Positions 1 through 9,106 of a DNA stretch of 64,000 nt are shown piece after piece. This DNA comes from Sporocytophaga myxococcoides DSM 11118. Its GTDB lineage: Bacteria > Bacteroidota > Bacteroidia > Cytophagales > Cytophagaceae. The DNA is taken from the NCBI RefSeq assembly GCF_000426725.1, contig NZ_KE384560.1, positions 580,960 to 644,959 on the forward strand, in the 5' to 3' direction. The notes under the pieces are model-generated. The model was not told the DNA's origin and ran no database searches. It saw only the letters and a program-made list of their open reading frames with translations. Made by a program: the position numbers and the translations under genes. How positions within the stretch are numbered: position 1 is the first letter of the stretch; each line of letters opens with the position of its first letter.

Positions 1-199
1 CATGTTTGTATTCAAACCAGAAATCAAATAGGTCACCAAGCAAATAAATTGCCTGAGCTTCATTTCTGATAGATTCCAACCAAGCTACAATTTTCTTTTC
101 TCGAAGAAGACTTCCCTCTGCTGTCGGGACACCGAGATGGAAGTCAGAAGCGAAAAATATTTTTTTTCCTGGGGAAAGCGAATTAATTATCTGTTTCAT
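1..199 (-). CDS. lpxH: UDP-2,3-diacylglucosamine hydrolase-like metallophosphoesterase (3' part beyond window)
   Basis: Only the first 66 codons are present; the gene runs off the left edge. It has the calcineurin-like phosphoesterase signature SDFHLG at residues 18-23 (metal ligands D19 and H21), then GDLFDFWFEY from residue 55, whose D56 is a further metal ligand. The GDLFDFWFEY form is typical of LpxH-type enzymes, which cleave UDP-2,3-diacylglucosamine to lipid X in lipid A synthesis at the inner membrane. The ATG overlaps the end of the preceding LUD gene by 17 bases, so the two are probably co-transcribed. With the C-terminal half missing, another phosphoesterase of the same superfamily remains possible. 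Confidence 0.8.
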   Translation of the reverse strand, partial: MKQIINSLSPGKKIFFASDFHLGVPTAEGSLLREKKIVAWLESIRNEAQAIYLLGDLFDFWFEYKH

Positions 200-812
200 C
201 AATTAAAAACAAAACAACTTCTTTTGGTCGTTGCTCTGCATTTGAAGAAGATTTTGATCCTGTTAATATAGAGACCAAAGATGGTGAATTTTTCTGATAC
301 TTTTCTTCCAGATGTCTGATTCCAGCATTGCGTGAAAGTAAGATCTGATCAACAAATGCGATGATGATATGTATGTTGGCGTGAAAGTAAAGCGGAGATT
401 GAATTTGTTGTTGATTGGAAGAAACTATTATACTCCCTGAATCTGCTAATAGAGATTCGCAGCTGGAAATAAAGAGGTTGTTATCTGAAAGTTTATCGAT
501 TTGACTTTGGCATTTTATTCCAAAATCTCCTGCCATTTCACTTATAAGCGTCTCCGCACTATAAGAAGTACAGTTTTTTTTCTGCTTTACAAATTTGACA
601 AATGCATTCTGAAAATGAACAATTGATTCACAGTATATGAAAGTTCCACCAGTCTGCGTGAATTTTTCTGCAAATGATACGCCCAGATCATCGGATTTAT
701 CTATGCCATAAATAGGGGAGGAAAAGTCAGGAGTGCGAGCTGCTCCCTGAACGGTAGAACTCGCACTCCTGATTTTATTAAAAATTTTGTCTTTTAATAA
801 ATTGAATCCCAT
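183..812 (-). CDS. LUD domain protein (LutC/YkgG family)
   Basis: A 209-residue protein resembling the LUD (lactate utilization) domain proteins often found just downstream of ftsH in Bacteroidota. The C-terminal strand pattern ending in KEVVLFLIDE is the recognisable part. The SGPSRTADIE-type loop seen in many LutC proteins is degenerate here (ILTGSKSSSNAEQ), so activity in lactate oxidation is uncertain. The start ATG overlaps the ftsH stop by one base (TAATG), which suggests translational coupling. The true role of the stand-alone family member next to ftsH is not known. Confidence 0.75.
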   Translation of the reverse strand: MGFNLLKDKIFNKIRSASSTVQGAARTPDFSSPIYGIDKSDDLGVSFAEKFTQTGGTFIYCESIVHFQNAFVKFVKQKKNCTSYSAETLISEMAGDFGIKCQSQIDKLSDNNLFISSCESLLADSGSIIVSSNQQQIQSPLYFHANIHIIIAFVDQILLSRNAGIRHLEEKYQKNSPSLVSILTGSKSSSNAEQRPKEVVLFLIDETDN

Positions 813-2917
813 TAATTATTCGGTTGATCTCCTTCTTGTTTTACCTTCTCAGGAGACTGAGATTCTGATTCCTTCTTTTTTTCCTGCTCTGAAATCTTTG
901 CTTTGTGTTCATCTTCAAGATTTTTCAAGGCATTTGTATTCAAATCAACATTACCATCGCCAGATACTTTTCTATTTGTATACGCCTGATAAGTTGTTTC
1001 TCTTTCAAATGGTCTTTTTCCGATTAACACCTCCAGATCAGTCTGGAAAATAATTTCTCTTTTAAGAAGTTCCTGAGCAATTAACTCAAGCTCATTTCTC
1101 TTATCCGAAAGAAGTTGTTTTGTTCTATCGTATGCTTCCTGAATAATTGTCCTTACTTCCTGGTCAATCGTTTCAGCAGTAGCTTCTGAATATGGTTTGT
1201 TAAAAGAGTATTCGCTTTGTTTTGAATCGTAGAATGAAATATTTCCGATTTTATTATTCATACCGTACATGGTTACCATGCTGTATGCCATTTTAGTGAT
1301 TCTTTCAAGGTCACTTAATGCACCGGTAGATATTTTATTGAAAACAATTTCTTCTGCAGCTCTTCCTCCAAGTGTCATGCACATTTCGTCAAACAACTGC
1401 TCTGTTGTATAAAGGAACTGCTCTTTTGGCAGGTATTGAGCATAACCAAGGGCAGCTATACCTCTTGGAACGATACTTACTTTTACCAAAGGATCTGCAT
1501 GTTCCAGGAACCAGCCAGCAACTGCGTGTCCTGCCTCATGGTATGCAACGATCTTTTTTTCTTCAGGGGAAATGATTTTGTTTTTCTTTTCAAGACCACC
1601 TATGACACGGTCGATTGCATCCTGAAAATCATTCATGTCAATTTCCTGCTTATCTTTTCTTGCGGCAATTAAAGCGGCTTCGTTACACACGTTTGCTATT
1701 TCTGCTCCTGCAAATCCGGGAGTCTGAGCTGCCAGCTTTTTAGCATCAAGTTCTTTAGACAGTTTCAATGGTTTTAAATGAACATTGAAAATTTGTTCCC
1801 TTCCTACAATGTCTGGTTTGTCAATGCTTATTTGTCTGTCAAAACGTCCTGGTCTTAAGAGAGCAGAGTCAAGAACATCAGGTCTGTTTGTTGCTGCTAG
1901 TATGATTACTCCGGAATCTGTAGAAAATCCATCCATTTCCACAAGAAGAGAGTTAAGAGTATTTTCTCTTTCATCATTAGCTCCTGGAATCTGTCCTCTA
2001 CCTCTTGAACGTCCTATAGCATCTATCTCATCTATAAAAATGATACAAGGAGCTTTTTCTTTAGCCTGTTTGAACAAGTCACGAACCCTTGCAGCACCAA
2101 CTCCGACAAACATTTCTACGAAGTCAGAACCTGAAAGAGAGAAGAATGGTACACCCGCTTCTCCTGCCACTGCTTTAGCAAGCAAAGTTTTACCTGTACC
2201 TGGAGGGCCTATAAGGAGTGCTCCTTTAGGAATTTTTCCTCCAAGTTTAGTGAATTTGGTAGGATTCTTAAGGAAGTCTACAATTTCTTTTACTTCTTCT
2301 TTACCTTCTTCCAGACCAGCTACATCAGCGAATGTGATTTTAACTTTATTTTCTGCATCAAATAATGCCGCTTTTGATTTTCCAATATTGAAAATCTGAC
2401 CCCCAGGACCACCTGAGGTCATTCTTCTCATAAGGAACCAGAAGCCTAGTAGAATAAGGAATAGTAAGCCCCAGTTTACAAGGAAAGTCGAAAAATCAGA
2501 TCTTTCATTGTCAACCTCAAAAGCAGCTCTTTGGTCTTTAGGAACCTTGCTTGAAAGTTTATCCAGATCTTCCTCAAACTTTTCAGCAGAACTTATCTGA
2601 AATTGAAAATGTGGGCCCTGTGTAAGGGCGAATGGTCCCCTCTGAGCGAATTTATCTTTATACTTTTCATTCTCAAGAGCGGTATCTTTAAGATATACCT
2701 CTACATATTTTCCGTTTACAACCACTACCTTTTTTACGTCATGGCTCAGGTACATGTCTTCAAACTTCTTCTTGTCAATTTCAATGACAGAATTGTTTTT
2801 GTTAAAGTAGGTAATGCCGAATACCAGCAACAGGAGGATAATTATAACCCATATCTGATAATTTGGCTTTTGTGGTGATTTTGGAATGATCTTCTTCTTG
2901 GATTTATTATCAGTCAT
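812..2917 (-). CDS. ftsH: ATP-dependent zinc metalloprotease FtsH
   Basis: A 701-residue membrane AAA+ protease. Transmembrane segments lie near residues 20-38 and 147-166 with a periplasmic loop between them. The AAA module has Walker A GPPGTGKT at 237-244, Walker [12 protein letters not shown] and the second region of homology ending in RPGRFDRQ. The zinc protease motif HEAGH is at 460-464. The C-terminal tail is charged and low-complexity (Lys/Glu/Ser/Gln). FtsH degrades misassembled membrane proteins and short-lived regulators. It lies 24 bases downstream of rsfS and overlaps the LUD gene, so rsfS-ftsH-LUD-lpxH-like is probably one operon. Length and motifs are normal for the family. Confidence 0.98.
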   Translation of the reverse strand: MTDNKSKKKIIPKSPQKPNYQIWVIIILLLLVFGITYFNKNNSVIEIDKKKFEDMYLSHDVKKVVVVNGKYVEVYLKDTALENEKYKDKFAQRGPFALTQGPHFQFQISSAEKFEEDLDKLSSKVPKDQRAAFEVDNERSDFSTFLVNWGLLFLILLGFWFLMRRMTSGGPGGQIFNIGKSKAALFDAENKVKITFADVAGLEEGKEEVKEIVDFLKNPTKFTKLGGKIPKGALLIGPPGTGKTLLAKAVAGEAGVPFFSLSGSDFVEMFVGVGAARVRDLFKQAKEKAPCIIFIDEIDAIGRSRGRGQIPGANDERENTLNSLLVEMDGFSTDSGVIILAATNRPDVLDSALLRPGRFDRQISIDKPDIVGREQIFNVHLKPLKLSKELDAKKLAAQTPGFAGAEIANVCNEAALIAARKDKQEIDMNDFQDAIDRVIGGLEKKNKIISPEEKKIVAYHEAGHAVAGWFLEHADPLVKVSIVPRGIAALGYAQYLPKEQFLYTTEQLFDEMCMTLGGRAAEEIVFNKISTGALSDLERITKMAYSMVTMYGMNNKIGNISFYDSKQSEYSFNKPYSEATAETIDQEVRTIIQEAYDRTKQLLSDKRNELELIAQELLKREIIFQTDLEVLIGKRPFERETTYQAYTNRKVSGDGNVDLNTNALKNLEDEHKAKISEQEKKKESESQSPEKVKQEGDQPNN

Positions 2918-2941
2918 CTTGCTTATTATAAAAAAATTTAA

Positions 2942-3310
2942 TTAATCTTCAATATTAATGATTTTAGCGTCTCCCCAAAGTTCTTCAAGTCCATAAAACT
3001 GCCTTCTGTCGCGCTTAAAAACGTGTGCTACCACCTGAACATAATCCAGAAGTATCCACTCTTTGTTGGTTTTACCCTCCTTGCGCCATGGATTTTGAGC
3101 TATTCCTTTATAAACTTCTTCTTCTATTGAGTCTGCAATTGCATCAATTTGTGTATCCGAACCACCTGTACAGATAATAAAATAATCTGCCACCGCATTC
3201 TTAATACTTTTTAAATCTATTATTGTTATATTAGTAGCCTTTTTTTCCTTCATTCCTGATACTATCAGGTCTTTCAGATCTTCTTTTTCTTTAACTATTT
3301 TTTCTTTCAC
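2942..3310 (-). CDS. rsfS: ribosomal silencing factor RsfS (Iojap family)
   Basis: RsfS binds ribosomal protein L14 and blocks joining of the subunits when nutrients are scarce. The core is clear: NAVADYFIICTGGSDTQ, then WILLDYVQVVAHVF and a terminal FYGLEELWGDA. I chose the GTG at 3308-3310, giving 122 residues, the usual length. The open frame continues upstream to 3430, but that extension overlaps birA on the other strand and lies upstream of a perfect -7 promoter box at 3349-3356. The conserved domain itself starts near MKEKKATNITIIDL, so a slightly later start is also possible. First gene of the rsfS-ftsH operon. Confidence 0.9.
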   Translation of the reverse strand: MKEKIVKEKEDLKDLIVSGMKEKKATNITIIDLKSIKNAVADYFIICTGGSDTQIDAIADSIEEEVYKGIAQNPWRKEGKTNKEWILLDYVQVVAHVFKRDRRQFYGLEELWGDAKIINIED

Positions 3311-3324
3311 TCTTAAAATAAAAT

Positions 3325-3332
3325 TAATTTTG
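3325..3332 (+). promoter_or_regulatory. -7 box for birA
   Basis: TAATTTTG matches the Bacteroidota -7 consensus TAnnTTTG. It would start transcription near 3336-3338, leaving a leader of about 27 bases before the birA TTG. No convincing -33 TTTG was seen. Confidence 0.5.
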
Positions 3333-3348
3333 ATTCTTAGTTCATCTA

Positions 3349-3356
3349 CAAATATA
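3349..3356 (-). promoter_or_regulatory. -7 box for rsfS-ftsH
   Basis: On the minus strand this reads TATATTTG, an exact TAnnTTTG match, with a leader of about 33 bases to the rsfS GTG. It faces the birA -7 box across 16 bases, so the two promoters overlap. Confidence 0.6.
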
Positions 3357-3364
3357 GAAATACC

Positions 3365-4135
3365 TTGTACAATATTACAGCCAACACGCTTTTTATCGGA
3401 AAACCTTTGATTTATCTGCCATCTTGTCATTCAACCAATGACATCGCTGCAGAAATGGTTCAAAGTCCGAATATTACGGAAGGAACTACGATCATTGCAA
3501 ATTTCCAAACAGCAGGAAAGGGGCAAAGGGGTAATTCTTGGGAATCTCAAGAAGGAAAAAATCTGATGTTCTCAATCATTTTAAAACCTTCTTTTCTTTC
3601 TCCCACAGAGCAGTTTCAGCTGAATATTACAATTTCACTTTCTGTATCTGAGTTTTTAACAACTTATCTTGGAAAAAAGATCAAGGTGAAATGGCCCAAC
3701 GATATTTTTTTTGAGGATAAGAAAATTTGCGGAATTTTAATACAAAATTTTATTAAATCTTCTAAGATTGAAACTTCAGTAGTAGGAATCGGCATCAATA
3801 TCAATCAGATTGAATTTTCAGAAGGCAAGGCTACTTCATTAGCTAGGGCTCTAGAAAAGGAATTTGATAGAAATATCTTATTAAACGAATTTTTAGTGAT
3901 TCTGGAAAGAAATTACCTTCAATTGAGAACTGGAAGAATCGAGAATTTAAAAAGCAGATATATTGAGAATTTATACAAGCGTGGTGAAACCGGTTTTTAT
4001 AAGACAAAAGAAAATGTATTAAAGGGAATGATAATTGGGGTAGATGGAATTGGTCAGCTTTTAATCAAAGAGAATGAAAATATACACTCATTTCAGTTTA
4101 AAGAGGTTGAATTTCTGAATTTTATAGACAAATGA
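3365..4135 (+). CDS. birA: biotin--[acetyl-CoA-carboxylase] ligase
   Basis: A 256-residue biotin protein ligase that charges biotin-dependent carboxylases via biotinyl-AMP. Visible motifs are the substrate loop GKGQRGNSWES, the KWPNDIFFEDKKICGILIQ catalytic segment (Lys binding biotinyl-AMP) and VVGIGININQ. There is no N-terminal helix-turn-helix, so this is a monofunctional group I enzyme and not a repressor. Translation most likely starts at a TTG: YNITANTLFIGKPLIYLPSC aligns with the usual N-terminus of Bacteroidota BirA, and no ATG lies upstream before a stop. Divergent from rsfS. Confidence 0.93.
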   Translation: MYNITANTLFIGKPLIYLPSCHSTNDIAAEMVQSPNITEGTTIIANFQTAGKGQRGNSWESQEGKNLMFSIILKPSFLSPTEQFQLNITISLSVSEFLTTYLGKKIKVKWPNDIFFEDKKICGILIQNFIKSSKIETSVVGIGININQIEFSEGKATSLARALEKEFDRNILLNEFLVILERNYLQLRTGRIENLKSRYIENLYKRGETGFYKTKENVLKGMIIGVDGIGQLLIKENENIHSFQFKEVEFLNFIDK

Positions 4136-4145
4136 TGCCCTTTCA

Positions 4146-4176
4146 TTGAATTTAAGAAGCTAACTGGGTATATTTG
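4146..4176 (+). promoter_or_regulatory. promoter of ahcY
   Basis: TTG at 4146-4148, a 20-base spacer, then TATATTTG at 4169-4176: a good match to the Bacteroidota -33/-7 pattern. The leader to the ahcY ATG is about 45 bases, and no riboswitch-like fold was recognised in it. Confidence 0.65.
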
Positions 4177-4225
4177 CTAAAGAGAAAAAAATAAATCTAA
4201 ACTTAATTTAAATTATTGCTATCAA

Positions 4226-5533
4226 ATGGTTGAGACGTATATCAAATACAAAGTTAAAGACTTTTCCCTGGCCGAATGGGGGAGAAAAGAAATAGAACTA
4301 GCGGAAGCTGAGATGCCGGGTTTAATGTCTGTAAGAAAAGAGTTTGGTCCTTCTAAACCTTTGAAAGGCGCCAGAATTGCAGGCTGTCTTCACATGACAA
4401 TTCAAACTGCTGTCCTCATTGAAACACTTATCGAATTAGGTGCAGAAGTTACCTGGTCATCTTGCAACATTTTTTCTACTCAGGATCATGCTGCTGCTGC
4501 AATTGCTGCTGCAGGAATATCTGTATATGCTTGGAAGGGCATGAACGAGGAGGAGTTTGACTGGTGTATTGAGCAAACACTGTTCTTTGGTGAAGAAAGA
4601 AAACCTCTTAATATGATCCTTGATGATGGAGGTGATTTGACTAATATGGTTTTAGACAGATACCCTGAATTAGTTAAAGATATCAGAGGTATTTCTGAAG
4701 AAACTACAACTGGAGTATTGAGATTGCACGAGCGTGTGAAAAAAGGAACACTTCCTCTTCCAGCTATAAACATCAATGATTCTGTAACAAAATCCAAATT
4801 CGACAATAAGTATGGCTGTAAAGAGTCTCTGGTAGACTCTATCAGAAGAGCAACAGATATCATGATGGCTGGTAAAGTTGCAGTTGTCGCTGGTTATGGT
4901 GATGTTGGAAAAGGATCCGCGCTGTCTTTAAGAGGCGCAGGAGCAAGAGTTATTGTTACTGAAATAGATCCAATCTGCGCTCTTCAGGCAGCTATGGATG
5001 GTTTCGAAGTAAAGAAAATGGATGATGCAGTAAAAAGAGCTGATATTGTAGTTACTGCAACAGGAAATAAAGATATCATTGTTGGAAGACATTTCGAGTC
5101 AATGAAGGACAAGGCTATTGTTTGTAACATCGGCCATTTTGACAATGAAATCGACATGGCATGGTTAAACAAAAACTATGGTTCTACAAAAGATACCATT
5201 AAACCTCAGGTTGATAAATATACTATAAAAGGTAAAGACGTTATTGTGCTGGCAGAAGGAAGACTTGTAAATCTTGGTTGTGCAACAGGGCACCCATCTT
5301 TTGTAATGTCTAACTCTTTCACCAACCAAACTCTGGCTCAGCTTGAGCTGTGGCAGAATGCATCAAAGTATGAAAACAAAGTTTATACTTTGCCTAAGCA
5401 CCTGGATGAAAAAGTTGCTAGTCTTCACCTTGCAAAAATCGGTGTTGAACTGGATGTCCTTTCTTCCGATCAGGCTAAATATATTGGCGTTGCGGTTGAA
5501 GGTCCGTTTAAATCTGATTCTTACAGATACTAA
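4226..5533 (+). CDS. ahcY: adenosylhomocysteinase
   Basis: A 435-residue S-adenosylhomocysteine hydrolase, which splits SAH to adenosine and homocysteine and so relieves inhibition of methyltransferases. The NAD-binding Rossmann loop is [19 protein letters not shown]. The substrate residues lie in [15 protein letters not shown] and in the [16 protein letters not shown] segment. The family C-terminal signature is present as [10 protein letters not shown] single-gene transcription unit with its own promoter and a strong terminator immediately after the stop. Confidence 0.98.
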   Translation: MVETYIKYKVKDFSLAEWGRKEIELAEAEMPGLMSVRKEFGPSKPLKGARIAGCLHMTIQTAVLIETLIELGAEVTWSSCNIFSTQDHAAAAIAAAGISVYAWKGMNEEEFDWCIEQTLFFGEERKPLNMILDDGGDLTNMVLDRYPELVKDIRGISEETTTGVLRLHERVKKGTLPLPAININDSVTKSKFDNKYGCKESLVDSIRRATDIMMAGKVAVVAGYGDVGKGSALSLRGAGARVIVTEIDPICALQAAMDGFEVKKMDDAVKRADIVVTATGNKDIIVGRHFESMKDKAIVCNIGHFDNEIDMAWLNKNYGSTKDTIKPQVDKYTIKGKDVIVLAEGRLVNLGCATGHPSFVMSNSFTNQTLAQLELWQNASKYENKVYTLPKHLDEKVASLHLAKIGVELDVLSSDQAKYIGVAVEGPFKSDSYRY

Positions 5534-5537
5534 AATG

Positions 5538-5564
5538 AAAAAGCCCCGAATCGGGGCTTTTTTT
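5538..5564. terminator. bidirectional terminator between ahcY and rsmG
   Basis: A perfect GCCCCGA/TCGGGGC stem is flanked by A and T tracts (5538-5542 and 5558-5564), so it can stop transcription from both strands. It ends ahcY and, on the other strand, overlaps the rsmG stop codon. Confidence 0.9.
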
Positions 5565-6192
5565 ATTTCCATCCTGTAGCAGGCACATAGACTACTTTTT
5601 TTGTATCGAAAAATTCTTCTTCAAAGTATTTCCTTATATCAGTAATCTGAAAGGATTTTATATTTTTCAACTCTTCAGTAAGATCTCCGCCTTTCAGGTA
5701 AAGAAGACCATTATCAAGATCATTAAATCCACCTTTTAAGTATTTTCCTTTTGACCATTTCCCGATTTCATCCAGGGTCGTGACAGCCCGACTAACTACA
5801 AAGTCAAATTTTTCATGAACTTGTTCTGCCCTCGCTTGTCTTGCTTTAACATTAGACAAACCTGCTCCAGAGCTTACTTCTTCCACCACTTTTATCTTTT
5901 TTCCAATAGAGTCTACTAGTAAAAAGTCGGTTTCAGGAAAGTATATAGCTAACGGTATTCCTGGAAATCCTCCACCAGTACCAATATCAAGAATAGTTGT
6001 CTGAGGTTTAAATTGAATGACTTTGGCTATTGCCAAAGAATGAAGGATATGACGTTCATACAAAAGATCAATGTCTTTACGTGAAATAACATTGATCTTT
6101 TGATTCCATTCTTTATATAAATCTCCTAACTTTTCAAATTTGGCAATTTGATCCGGAGATAATTCAGGAAAGTATTTTTTGATTAAATCCAA
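5563..6192 (-). CDS. rsmG: 16S rRNA (guanine527-N7)-methyltransferase RsmG
   Basis: A 209-residue SAM-dependent methyltransferase of the GidB/RsmG family that modifies G527 of 16S rRNA. The N-terminal KWNQKINVISRKD-type segment (here EWNQKINVISRKD) is followed by RHILHSLAI and the SAM motif ILDIGTGGGFPGIPLAI, then FDFVVSRAV. It starts 3 bases after the sigma-factor gene ends, so it is the last gene of a glycosyltransferase-sigma-rsmG operon. Loss of this enzyme is known to give low-level streptomycin resistance in other bacteria. Confidence 0.96.
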   Translation of the reverse strand: MDLIKKYFPELSPDQIAKFEKLGDLYKEWNQKINVISRKDIDLLYERHILHSLAIAKVIQFKPQTTILDIGTGGGFPGIPLAIYFPETDFLLVDSIGKKIKVVEEVSSGAGLSNVKARQARAEQVHEKFDFVVSRAVTTLDEIGKWSKGKYLKGGFNDLDNGLLYLKGGDLTEELKNIKSFQITDIRKYFEEEFFDTKKVVYVPATGWK

Positions 6193-6195
6193 AGT

Positions 6196-6807
6196 CTAAA
6201 TAGCGTCTTTTCTGTTTTTAACCAGGTCATAGAGCAGTTCTCTTGCTCTGTGAAGTTGAGCTTTCACAGTTCCTAGAGGGGCATCTATTTCGGCTGCAAT
6301 TTCTTCATAAGAAAGCTCATTGAAATATCTCAGCTTTACTAGTACCTGATACTTTGGAGGTAGTTTTGTTACTATTGTCTGAATGATTTCAACTTTCTCA
6401 GATTTGATCGCCTCTTCCTGAGGATTTAGACTGGCATCTTTTATGTCAATGTCGACATTGTCCCCATTGTCATCTTTGAAAGTATTGCTGATACTAAATG
6501 TATCAAGCTTTTTCTTTCGGATAAAATCGATACAGTTATTAGTAGCAATCCGGAAAAGCCACGTACTGAATGTAAACTCAGGATTGAATTTTTTCAGATT
6601 TTTAAAAGCTTTGGCAAATGCTTCAATGGTAAGATCTTCGGCGTCGTCAACATTTCTTACCATTTTGAGAATCATATGGTAAACAGGCTTTTTATACCTT
6701 TGCATTAATTCTGCGTAGGCTTTTTCATCTCCGTGCTCTTTGGCCAGCTCTATAAGTTGAAAATCTTTTTTAGCCTTTTCTGAAAATTGCTTATTACTTA
6801 AATCCAT
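6196..6807 (-). CDS. RNA polymerase sigma-70 factor, ECF type
   Basis: A 203-residue sigma factor with region 2 (from YHMILKMVRNVDDAEDL to FSTWLFRIATNNCIDFIRKKK, residues about 30-95) and region 4 (LPPKYQVLVKLRYFNELSYEEIA, then GTVKAQLHRARELL). The linker between them is acidic. No anti-sigma gene is adjacent; instead it sits between a glycosyltransferase (10-base overlap) and rsmG. It belongs to the RpoE-like sigma factors that are widely conserved in Bacteroidota. Its regulon cannot be inferred from the sequence. Confidence 0.93.
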   Translation of the reverse strand: MDLSNKQFSEKAKKDFQLIELAKEHGDEKAYAELMQRYKKPVYHMILKMVRNVDDAEDLTIEAFAKAFKNLKKFNPEFTFSTWLFRIATNNCIDFIRKKKLDTFSISNTFKDDNGDNVDIDIKDASLNPQEEAIKSEKVEIIQTIVTKLPPKYQVLVKLRYFNELSYEEIAAEIDAPLGTVKAQLHRARELLYDLVKNRKDAI

Positions 6808-7898
6808 TTAATTTTTCTTGAAAATAAGGCAGATATGCCAACCAAAAGATAATTTAGATAATAAAAGAAATCTAAAATGGGGAACCAATACCATGCTAAG
6901 GAATCTTTTAGCTTTCGAGTTATCAACACAAAATTAGAAATTATCAACAAAGTTCTCAAAATAAATACAATTATAATAATTTGATGAATACTTTCAAGAT
7001 AAACCAACAACAAAAAGCTAGCATAAAATCCCAGATTGGCCATTACGAATATCCCTAAAATTAGTTTACTTTTTGGGGTATAAAGTTTTCCCACGGACAG
7101 ATGCCGAAGTTTCTGTTTAAACCATTGTTTGTAAGTGTTTTTTGGTATGGAAATAGTCTGACTACATTTTTTAGTTACGATTGCTGTTTGTGAATACTTT
7201 GAAATTTCTTGAACGGTAAGGTCATCATCGCCTCCTTGCACACTCCGATATTTGTCCAGGGACTTTGATTCTAGAAGTGTATGTTTGCGGTAAGCAAGGT
7301 TTCTGCCAACTCCCATGTATGTCATCCCGGCTAATGACAGGGAGAAGTATTGCATTGCAGTATAAACGGTTTCATAGCGTATTATTTTATTCAAAAAAGT
7401 ATTTTCTTTTGAATAAGGAGAATAACCAAGAACCAATGAAGTCTCTGAAGTAAAATTTTCCGTTATTGATTTAATCCAGAATTCTGAAGCAGGGAGGCAA
7501 TCAGCATCTGTAAGAAGTATGATTTCACCCTTGGCAACATTAATTCCTTGTTTTAAAGCATATTTTTTCCCATTCCAATCAGCAGGTAATGAATCTACAT
7601 TTATAAATCTGAACTTTGAATCTTGCAAAAAATGTTTTTCGATATATTCCTGAGTATCATCTTCTGACCGATCATTAACCAGAATTATTTCAAAATCGGG
7701 ATGTTTTTGCTTTAAAAGACTAGGGATAAGTTGGGCTAAGTTCTCTTTGGCATTTCTGGCACAGACAATTACACTGACTTTAACCGTCTCTCCTGACTTT
7801 GTATTTTCTGAATAAAACCAAAGCCGGGCATATACAAAAAGTACATAAACAGCCTGAATGATTGCGGATATTATAAATAAAACAGTAAGAATCCCCAT
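6798..7898 (-). CDS. family 2 glycosyltransferase, membrane-anchored
   Basis: A 366-residue protein with an N-terminal membrane segment (residues about 3-25), a GT-A catalytic domain (VSVIVCARNAKENLAQLI, EIILVNDRSEDDT, the metal-binding LLTDADCLP) and three hydrophobic segments at the C-terminus (about 275-360). QGGDDDLTVQEI and the QWFKQKLRHLS motif resemble the acceptor-side D...QxxRW-like signature of processive family 2 enzymes. Donor and acceptor are unknown. It heads the operon with the sigma factor and rsmG. Confidence 0.9.
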   Translation of the reverse strand: MGILTVLFIISAIIQAVYVLFVYARLWFYSENTKSGETVKVSVIVCARNAKENLAQLIPSLLKQKHPDFEIILVNDRSEDDTQEYIEKHFLQDSKFRFINVDSLPADWNGKKYALKQGINVAKGEIILLTDADCLPASEFWIKSITENFTSETSLVLGYSPYSKENTFLNKIIRYETVYTAMQYFSLSLAGMTYMGVGRNLAYRKHTLLESKSLDKYRSVQGGDDDLTVQEISKYSQTAIVTKKCSQTISIPKNTYKQWFKQKLRHLSVGKLYTPKSKLILGIFVMANLGFYASFLLLVYLESIHQIIIIVFILRTLLIISNFVLITRKLKDSLAWYWFPILDFFYYLNYLLVGISALFSRKIKWI

Positions 7899-7937
7899 CA
7901 GCAGAAAATTAAAAATTAAAATTAATAAGAATTACGA

Positions 7938-7945
7938 TATTTTTG
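7938..7945 (+). promoter_or_regulatory. -7 box for tgt
   Basis: TATTTTTG is an exact TAnnTTTG match about 19 bases upstream of the tgt ATG. No clear -33 element precedes it. Confidence 0.45.
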
Positions 7946-7964
7946 TGGAATTGAATTAGCAAGA

Positions 7965-9095
7965 ATGGTATTTAAAATACAATCAACAGACAAAAAAAGT
8001 AAGGCAAGGACGGGGACAATTCAAACAGACCACGGTGAAATCAAAACTCCTATTTTTATGCCTGTGGGAACTGCCGGAACAGTTAAAAGTATCCACCAAA
8101 GAGAACTGGAAAGCGATATTAACGCACAGATCATATTAGGAAATACATATCATTTGTATTTGCGTCCAGGATTAGATGTGTTGTCTCAGGCTGGAGGTAT
8201 TCATAAATTCAACGGTTGGAATAGACCTATTTTAACGGATAGTGGCGGATACCAGGTATATTCATTATCGGGAACCAGAAAAATTAAAGAAGAAGGGGTA
8301 ACATTTGCTTCTCACATAGACGGTAGTAAACATACCTTTACACCGGAAAATGTAATGGATATTCAAAGAACCATTGGTGCAGATATTATCATGGCATTTG
8401 ATGAATGTACACCTTATCCATGTGAGTACAAGTATGCAAGGAAGTCTATGGAAATGACTCATCGTTGGCTTAAAAGATGTTGCGATAGATTTGACTCTAC
8501 AGAACCTAATTATGGCTATAATCAGACTTTATTTCCTATCGTTCAAGGTAGTTGTTTCAAGGATCTGAGATTGGCTTCCGCTGAGAAAATCGCTTCATTT
8601 AATCGGGAAGGAAATGCAATAGGTGGATTGTCTGTGGGCGAGCCTGCTGAAATTATGTATGAAATGACAGAGATTGTTTGCTCTGTTCTTCCATGGGAAA
8701 AACCGAGGTACCTTATGGGAGTTGGAACTCCTGCAAATTTGCTGGAGTCTATAGCTTTGGGAATTGATATGTTCGACTGTGTGATGCCAACCAGAAATGC
8801 CAGAAATGGGATGATTTTTACAACGGAAGGAATTATAAATATCAAAAATGAGAAATGGAAAAGGGACTTTTCCGAAATTGATCCTGGACTGCCTTCATTC
8901 TTGAAAAATTATTATACAAAAGCTTATCTCAGACACCTGGTTGCTTCAAAAGAAATTTTAGGTGCCCAGATCGCAACTTTACAGAACCTTACTTTTTACC
9001 TTTGGTTGATGAATGAGGCCAGGACCAAAATTGAGGAGGGAACATTTTCAGATTGGAAAGACATTACCGTAAAAAAAATAATGACTAGACTATAA
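7965..9095 (+). CDS. tgt: queuine/preQ1 tRNA-guanine transglycosylase
   Basis: A 376-residue Tgt that exchanges the wobble guanine of GUN-anticodon tRNAs for a queuosine precursor. Catalytic and substrate motifs are intact: LTDSGGYQVYSLSG, IMAFDECTPYP, GGLSVGEP and the nucleophile region MFDCVMPTRNARNG. The usual zinc site is absent. Where most bacterial enzymes have CxCxxC before the AYLRHL segment, this one has IDPGLPSFLKNYYTKAYLRHL, and the later His ligand is replaced (LQNLTFY). The family fold is otherwise complete. It is followed 11 bases later by an LptF/G permease, an order common in Bacteroidota. Confidence 0.96.
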   Translation: MVFKIQSTDKKSKARTGTIQTDHGEIKTPIFMPVGTAGTVKSIHQRELESDINAQIILGNTYHLYLRPGLDVLSQAGGIHKFNGWNRPILTDSGGYQVYSLSGTRKIKEEGVTFASHIDGSKHTFTPENVMDIQRTIGADIIMAFDECTPYPCEYKYARKSMEMTHRWLKRCCDRFDSTEPNYGYNQTLFPIVQGSCFKDLRLASAEKIASFNREGNAIGGLSVGEPAEIMYEMTEIVCSVLPWEKPRYLMGVGTPANLLESIALGIDMFDCVMPTRNARNGMIFTTEGIINIKNEKWKRDFSEIDPGLPSFLKNYYTKAYLRHLVASKEILGAQIATLQNLTFYLWLMNEARTKIEEGTFSDWKDITVKKIMTRL

Positions 9096-9106
9096 ACTGA
9101 TTTAAA

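Noticed and set aside
1785-2399. A 204-codon open frame on the plus strand inside ftsH
   Set aside because: It is the antisense shadow of a highly conserved gene, and its translation resembles no protein family.
3311-3430. N-terminal extension of rsfS
   Set aside because: It overlaps birA, lies upstream of the predicted rsfS promoter box and is not part of the conserved domain.
4177-4225. Possible SAH or SAM riboswitch in the ahcY leader
   Set aside because: The leader is under 50 bases, AT-rich and shows no conserved fold.
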